Assembly (NCBI GenBank): GCA_002422265.1
Contig: DIUB01000210.1
Coordinates: 2,270-12,004 of the forward strand
Length of the DNA: 9,735 nucleotides
Origin: Geobacter sp. UBA6169
Lineage (GTDB): Bacteria > Desulfobacterota > Desulfuromonadia > Geobacterales > Pseudopelobacteraceae
Direction of reading: 5' to 3'
The position numbers and the translations under genes are program-made. Shown here piece after piece: positions 6,182 to 9,735 of the stretch; position 1 is the stretch's first letter, and the number at the start of each line of letters is the position of its first letter. Under the pieces are notes generated by a model, which saw only the letters and a program-made list of their open reading frames with translations, did no database searches and was not told the DNA's origin.

Positions 6182-6724
6182 CTATCCAAACGTCCGTTGA
6201 TCTTCGCTCAACTGTACCGGTTTACCTTCCATAAGAGCCGAGATAGCCGCCAGGATCCGCTCCGGCTCCGGTGGGCAGCCGGGGATATAGGCATCCACCT
6301 CTACGACCTGATGCAGCGGCAACACACGCGGCAGCAGTTCCGGCAGCACGGCGCCACCATCGTCATCACTGCGGGGGATACTGCCGGGTCCGGCCTGGTA
6401 AACAGCCGTCAGCAGATCATCCACACTGAAAAAATTGCGTAAACTGGTTACATTGCCGGTAATGGCGCAATCACCGAAACTGATCAGCAATTTTGAATTA
6501 TTACGCATCTCTTGCAGCAGCTCCAGGTTTTCCATGTTGGCCACCGCCCCTTCGATCAGGGCAACATCAACATGCTCAGGAAATTGTTTGGCATCCACCA
6601 GCGGCCCGTAGACCAGCTCAAGGGAATCGGCCAGAGCGACAAGCTGTTCACCCAGATCAAGAAAGCTCATGTGGCAGCCGGAGCAGCCCCCCAGCCAGGC
6701 CGTAGCCAGACGGATTTTACTCAT
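6182..6724 (-). CDS. hoxY: Bidirectional [NiFe] hydrogenase, small subunit HoxY
   Basis: Electron-transfer subunit of the hydrogenase module; it passes electrons between the HoxH active site and HoxU. The protein has 180 residues, short like other HoxY proteins, which hold only the proximal [4Fe-4S] cluster. Its four ligands are visible: C14 and C17 (WLGGCSGCH), C86 (SFGDCAITGN) and C150 (IPGCPPEPE). There is no twin-arginine signal, so the enzyme is cytosolic, unlike uptake hydrogenases. The ATG overlaps the hoxU stop in an ATGA arrangement, with AAAGGAGG just upstream, pointing to translational coupling. The TAG stop lies 3 bases from the end of the repeat element that separates it from hoxH; the C-terminal tail (QLSEDQRTFG) could have been altered by that insertion. 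Confidence 0.95.
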   Translation of the reverse strand: MSKIRLATAWLGGCSGCHMSFLDLGEQLVALADSLELVYGPLVDAKQFPEHVDVALIEGAVANMENLELLQEMRNNSKLLISFGDCAITGNVTSLRNFFSVDDLLTAVYQAGPGSIPRSDDDGGAVLPELLPRVLPLHQVVEVDAYIPGCPPEPERILAAISALMEGKPVQLSEDQRTFG

Positions 6725-7443
6725 GCCGGCCTCCTTTGGGCTGCCAGACGACGCCGTTCAAGGATACGGTTCAGGAAGCCGCGTTCCTTGATCATCTCAC
6801 CCACCGTGGCTCCTTTCCGGAACAGGGCACCAGTGGGGCAAAGCTGGACACATTTGCCGCAGTCGGTGCAACTGGTGCTGCCCCCCCAGGGGCGGTCAAG
6901 GTCGGCCACGATCCGACTGGTGGAGCCACGCCCCCGCACATCCCAGGTGTGCGCCCCCTCCACCGCATCACAGACCCGCACACACCGTAAACAGAGCACA
7001 CACCGGTTATGGTCCAGGGCAAACCTCTCGCGACTGGCATCCATCGGTAGCTGCTGGTGCAGATAGTCAAAGCGAACGTGATCGATTCCCAGCCTGGCAG
7101 CCAGGGTCTGCAGCTCGCAATTGCCGTTCTGCACACAAATCGAACAGGTGTGGGTTCGCTCTGCCAACAAAAGTTCCACCAGCATCTTGCGATACTCAAT
7201 CAGTTTGTCGCTGTGGGTGGTGATCTCCATCCCTTCAGCCGCCCTGGTAACGCAGGACGGAACCGGACGGGGACTGCCCTGCAGTTCCACCAGACAGAGG
7301 CGACAGCCGCCAACCTCTTCAAGCCCGTCCAGATGACAGAGGGTGGGGATGTCAATCCCCCGCTCACGGGCCACCTCCAGAATGGTCTGCCCCTGACGGG
7401 CACCGATCAATTCATTATTGATGGTCAAGGTTATGGCTGCCAT
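6721..7443 (-). CDS. hoxU: Bidirectional hydrogenase diaphorase subunit HoxU
   Basis: Iron-sulfur wire between the HoxF flavin site and HoxY, homologous to the N-terminal part of NuoG in complex I. The 240 residues show all ligands in order. A plant-type [2Fe-2S] domain has C36, C47, C50 and C64. The His-Cys3 [4Fe-4S] motif has H98, C100, C103 and C109 (HTCSICVQNGNC). A two-cluster ferredoxin domain has C148, C151, C154, C158 and C192, C195, C198, C202 (two CxxCxxCxxxC motifs, the second followed by P). The ATG shares one base with the hoxF stop (TGATG), and GGAGG (7451-7455) lies 7 bases upstream. Its stop overlaps the hoxY start by 4 bases. The basic tail (RILERRRLAAQRRPA) has no assigned role. 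Confidence 0.95.
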   Translation of the reverse strand: MAAITLTINNELIGARQGQTILEVARERGIDIPTLCHLDGLEEVGGCRLCLVELQGSPRPVPSCVTRAAEGMEITTHSDKLIEYRKMLVELLLAERTHTCSICVQNGNCELQTLAARLGIDHVRFDYLHQQLPMDASRERFALDHNRCVLCLRCVRVCDAVEGAHTWDVRGRGSTSRIVADLDRPWGGSTSCTDCGKCVQLCPTGALFRKGATVGEMIKERGFLNRILERRRLAAQRRPA

Positions 7444-9161
7444 CAGAAACCCTCCCCGTCACTGCGTGAGGCTGCAATCCGCTGCAGCAGCTGTTCACCC
7501 AGCAGATGCACCGGCAATTCATGCATACTGCAAACCCCGGCCGGACAGCGACGCTCCTCAACGTGGGCTTCGTACTCCTGCCTGAACCAGCGCAGGGTAG
7601 AAAGCACCGGATTGGGGGCCGCTGCCCCCAGGCCGCAGAGTGACGTATCTTTCATCATCAGACAAAGCTGCTCCAGGTTTTTCAGATCGCGACTCGTGGA
7701 ACTTCCGTTGCAGATGCGGGAGAGCAGGCGGTAGATCTCCACCGTGCCGGTACGGCAGGGTACGCACTTGCCGCAACTTTCATCCAGGCAGAACTCCATA
7801 AAGAAGCGGGCCACATCCACCATGCAGCTCTGCTGCCCCATCACGATCAGGCCGCCCGACCCCATGATCGAACCCAGGGCCTGCAGACTCTCATAATCTA
7901 CCGGCGTATCCAGCTGCTCGGTCGGGATGCAGCCGCCGCTGGGGCCGCCGGTCTGGGCCGCCTTGAAGGCTGCGCCGTTTGCCATACCACCGCCGATCTC
8001 ATAGACGATCTCCCGCAGGCTGATCCCCATCGGCACCTCAATCAGGCCGTTGTTGACCACCTCGCCGCACAGGGCAAACACCTTGGTACCGCGGCTCTTG
8101 CCGTGGCCGATGGCGTTGAAGGCCTCCGGACCGATCTTGAAGATGGACGGAATATTGCCAAAGGTCTCCACGTTGTTGATCAGGGTGGGACAATCCCACA
8201 GACCGGCCTCAGCCGGATATGGTGGCCGGATTCGGGGCTGCCCGCGCCTGCCCATGATGGAGGCCAGCAGCGCAGTCTCTTCACCACAGACAAAGGCGCC
8301 GGCACCGATCCTGATATCTATTCTGAAGCTGAAGCTGGAATCCAGCACCCGGCTGCCCAGCAGACCGGCCTTTTCAGCATCCTTGATCGCGCTGCGCAGC
8401 CGCTGAGCCGCCAGGGGGTACTCGCCCCGCACATAGATGTACCCCTGCTCCGCTCCCACCGCATACCCGGCAATGGCCATCCCTTCCAAAATGCGGTGCG
8501 GATCAGACTCCATCAGGGAGCGATCCATATAGGCGCCGGGGTCCCCTTCATCGCCATTGGCCACCACAAACTTGCGTGGCCCGTTCTCTTTATGCACCAG
8601 CTGCCATTTCAGGCCAGTGGGGTAGCCTCCGCCCCCCCTACCCCGCAGTCCGCTGCGCACCACTCCGCTACAGACCTCATCCGGCGACATATCAATCAGC
8701 ACCTGGGCCAGACTGTCATACCCGCCCAAACCGATGTACTGCTCCAGGCTCTCGGGATCGATCCGACCGCTATTGGCCAGCACCAGACGGGTCTGACGGG
8801 TAAAGAACGGCCAGTCTTCCGGCAGCCGGTCTTGCTCCGGCAATGACGTGTGCTGCAACGCCGCCTCCAAAATGGCCAGCGCCAGCTCCGGGGTTACTTT
8901 CTGCCAGATCAGCTCCGGCTGACCGGGACGCTGCACGGTAAGGAGCGGTCCACGGCTGCAGGGTCCCTGACAGCCGGTGCTGACCAGCTCAAGATCAGCA
9001 GGATCACCTAACGCTGCCAACTTCTCCTGCAGTGCAGCGACAACTGCTTCAGCACCGGCTGCCATACAGGGGGTACCGCAACAGACCAGCAGCCGTACAC
9101 GGCAGACCTGCTGACGGGCAACAACCGATTCAGCCAGTTCAACCAGCTCAACCCAGTTCAT
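7443..9161 (-). CDS. hoxF: Bidirectional hydrogenase diaphorase subunit HoxF (NAD(P)/FMN-binding)
   Basis: Flavoprotein that exchanges electrons with NAD(P), homologous to NuoF with a fused NuoE-like N-terminal domain; 572 residues. The N-terminal thioredoxin-like [2Fe-2S] domain has C27 (or C28), C32, C64 and C68. The NAD/FMN-binding core shows GRGGGGYPTGLKW (174-186), GDEGDPGAYMDR (203-214) and GAGAFVCGEETAL (286-298). The [4Fe-4S] cluster is held by C463, C466 and C469 (ESCGKCVPC) with C509 (LCGLG). A second cysteine pair, CPAGVC (539-544), lies near the C-terminus. The start ATG is inside the end of hoxE (14-base overlap) with GGAGGT (9167-9172) 5 bases upstream; hoxU follows with a one-base overlap. 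HoxF and HoxE give the module two NuoE-like domains, as in cyanobacterial HoxEFU. Confidence 0.95.
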   Translation of the reverse strand: MNWVELVELAESVVARQQVCRVRLLVCCGTPCMAAGAEAVVAALQEKLAALGDPADLELVSTGCQGPCSRGPLLTVQRPGQPELIWQKVTPELALAILEAALQHTSLPEQDRLPEDWPFFTRQTRLVLANSGRIDPESLEQYIGLGGYDSLAQVLIDMSPDEVCSGVVRSGLRGRGGGGYPTGLKWQLVHKENGPRKFVVANGDEGDPGAYMDRSLMESDPHRILEGMAIAGYAVGAEQGYIYVRGEYPLAAQRLRSAIKDAEKAGLLGSRVLDSSFSFRIDIRIGAGAFVCGEETALLASIMGRRGQPRIRPPYPAEAGLWDCPTLINNVETFGNIPSIFKIGPEAFNAIGHGKSRGTKVFALCGEVVNNGLIEVPMGISLREIVYEIGGGMANGAAFKAAQTGGPSGGCIPTEQLDTPVDYESLQALGSIMGSGGLIVMGQQSCMVDVARFFMEFCLDESCGKCVPCRTGTVEIYRLLSRICNGSSTSRDLKNLEQLCLMMKDTSLCGLGAAAPNPVLSTLRWFRQEYEAHVEERRCPAGVCSMHELPVHLLGEQLLQRIAASRSDGEGF

Positions 9162-9663
9162 CAGTCACCTCCACCAGGCTGCGTAATTTTTCCACTGCAC
9201 TGTCCGGGGTCTCCGGTCCGTAGACCACATCATCTACAGTCAACATCGGCGCCAGAGAGCAGTTACCCAGACAGCGGGCCGTGCCCAGCGACAGCTTGCC
9301 GTCCGCCGTCGTCTGCCCGGCCCTGACCCCGACGGTTTGTTCAAGCCGGGCAACTATTTCGCCAGCCCCCTTGACATAACAGGCCGTTCCGGTGCAGACA
9401 ATGCACGAATGCTCACCCTTAGGACGCAGCGTGAAAGAATGATAAAAAGTAGCCACTCCGAAGACCTGACTCTCCGGCAACTTCAGCTGGCCTGCCACAT
9501 AGGCCAGCAGTTCGCGGCTCAAATGGCCAAACGCCTCCTGAGCCGTATGCAGCACTTCAATCAGGGCATCCGGCTGATAGCGCAACCGTTTCATCGCCCG
9601 ATCCACCACCTTAAGACGGGGATCAGCAGCCAACACAGGGGGGCCTGCAGTATGTTCAGCCAT
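9148..9663 (-). CDS. hoxE: Bidirectional hydrogenase diaphorase subunit HoxE (NuoE-like)
   Basis: Small thioredoxin-fold [2Fe-2S] protein of the diaphorase module, homologous to NuoE. From ATG 9661-9663 it has 171 residues. The helical N-terminal bundle (LIEVLHTAQEAFGHLSRELLAYVA) is followed by the segment VFGVATFYHSF typical of NuoE proteins. The cluster ligands are C90 and C95 (CTGTAC), and C131 and C135 (CLGNC). An in-frame ATG at 9702 would add 13 residues (Trp-, Cys- and Thr-containing, unlike the family), but it falls on the predicted -10 element; the ATG at 9663 has GGAG (9673-9676) 9 bases upstream and is preferred. It is first in the operon. Presence of HoxE separates this enzyme from the four-subunit HoxFUYH type of Cupriavidus. 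Confidence 0.95.
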   Translation of the reverse strand: MAEHTAGPPVLAADPRLKVVDRAMKRLRYQPDALIEVLHTAQEAFGHLSRELLAYVAGQLKLPESQVFGVATFYHSFTLRPKGEHSCIVCTGTACYVKGAGEIVARLEQTVGVRAGQTTADGKLSLGTARCLGNCSLAPMLTVDDVVYGPETPDSAVEKLRSLVEVTDELG

Positions 9664-9697
9664 GGTATCAGTCTCCGCTCGGCAGGTTGATAGCCAA

Positions 9698-9725
9698 GTC
9701 ATACTACAAAAAAGCTGCTTGTCAA
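9698..9725 (-). promoter_or_regulatory. Predicted sigma-70 promoter of the hoxEFUYH operon
   Basis: On the minus strand a perfect TTGACA (9720-9725) is followed after 16 bases by TATGAC (9698-9703), 4 of 6 to the -10 consensus. Initiation would fall near 9691, leaving a leader of about 28 bases that contains the hoxE ribosome site. The window ends 10 bases further on, so upstream regulatory sites cannot be seen. Confidence 0.55.
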
Positions 9726-9735
9726 TCGCAGCGGC

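Noticed and set aside
5896..6234. Open reading frame on the plus strand across the hoxY-hoxH gap
   Set aside because: It runs antisense through parts of both hox genes and the repeat, lacks a ribosome site and resembles no family I know.
9681..9697. GG-N10-GC spacing on the minus strand upstream of hoxE, resembling a sigma-54 -24/-12 promoter
   Set aside because: Only the TGGC half fits well, and transcription from it would begin inside or after the hoxE ribosome site, so it could not give a translatable message. The TTGACA/TATGAC promoter fits better.

Overview
The window is a gene-dense bacterial chromosome segment. Gene content and protein style suggest a Geobacter-type member of the Desulfuromonadia, though this is inference and not a proven identification. 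No tRNA, rRNA, CRISPR array or intact transposase gene is visible. The longest stretch without a gene is about 220 bases.

Region 1 (1-3480, minus strand) reads dusB, then a cytosolic NtrB-like PAS histidine kinase, then an NtrC-like sigma-54 activator that runs off the left edge. The genes are separated by only 4-6 bases (for the kinase and regulator) or about 6 bases (dusB and kinase), so this is one operon. The order dus (nifR3)-ntrB-ntrC is the classic arrangement in alphaproteobacteria and supports a nitrogen or other sigma-54 regulatory role. Most of the regulator gene is clearly more AT-rich than everything around it, although its reading frame is intact.

Region 2 (3572-4518) holds a small plus-strand TatA/TatB-family gene and a minus-strand Hsp20 gene. 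They converge on a strong shared hairpin terminator, and each has a recognisable sigma-70-type promoter.

Region 3 (4524-9725, minus strand) is a complete hoxEFUYH operon. It encodes a cytosolic bidirectional NAD(P)-coupled [NiFe] hydrogenase: HoxEFU is the diaphorase module, related to the NuoE, NuoF and NuoG N-terminal parts of complex I, and HoxYH is the hydrogenase module. All expected cofactor ligands are present. hoxE/F, F/U and U/Y overlap by 14, 1 and 4 bases, but hoxY and hoxH are split by a 199-bp AT-rich element with 35-bp imperfect terminal inverted repeats. It looks like a non-coding, MITE-like or interspersed repeat that landed inside the operon. HoxH keeps a 24-residue C-terminal extension that needs a HoxW-type protease, and no maturation gene is in the window.

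I do not see a convincing undescribed multi-gene system. The parts most worth a second look are the repeat element between hoxY and hoxH, the AT-rich body of the regulator gene together with its GAFTGS variant, and the palindrome over the hsp20 start site.
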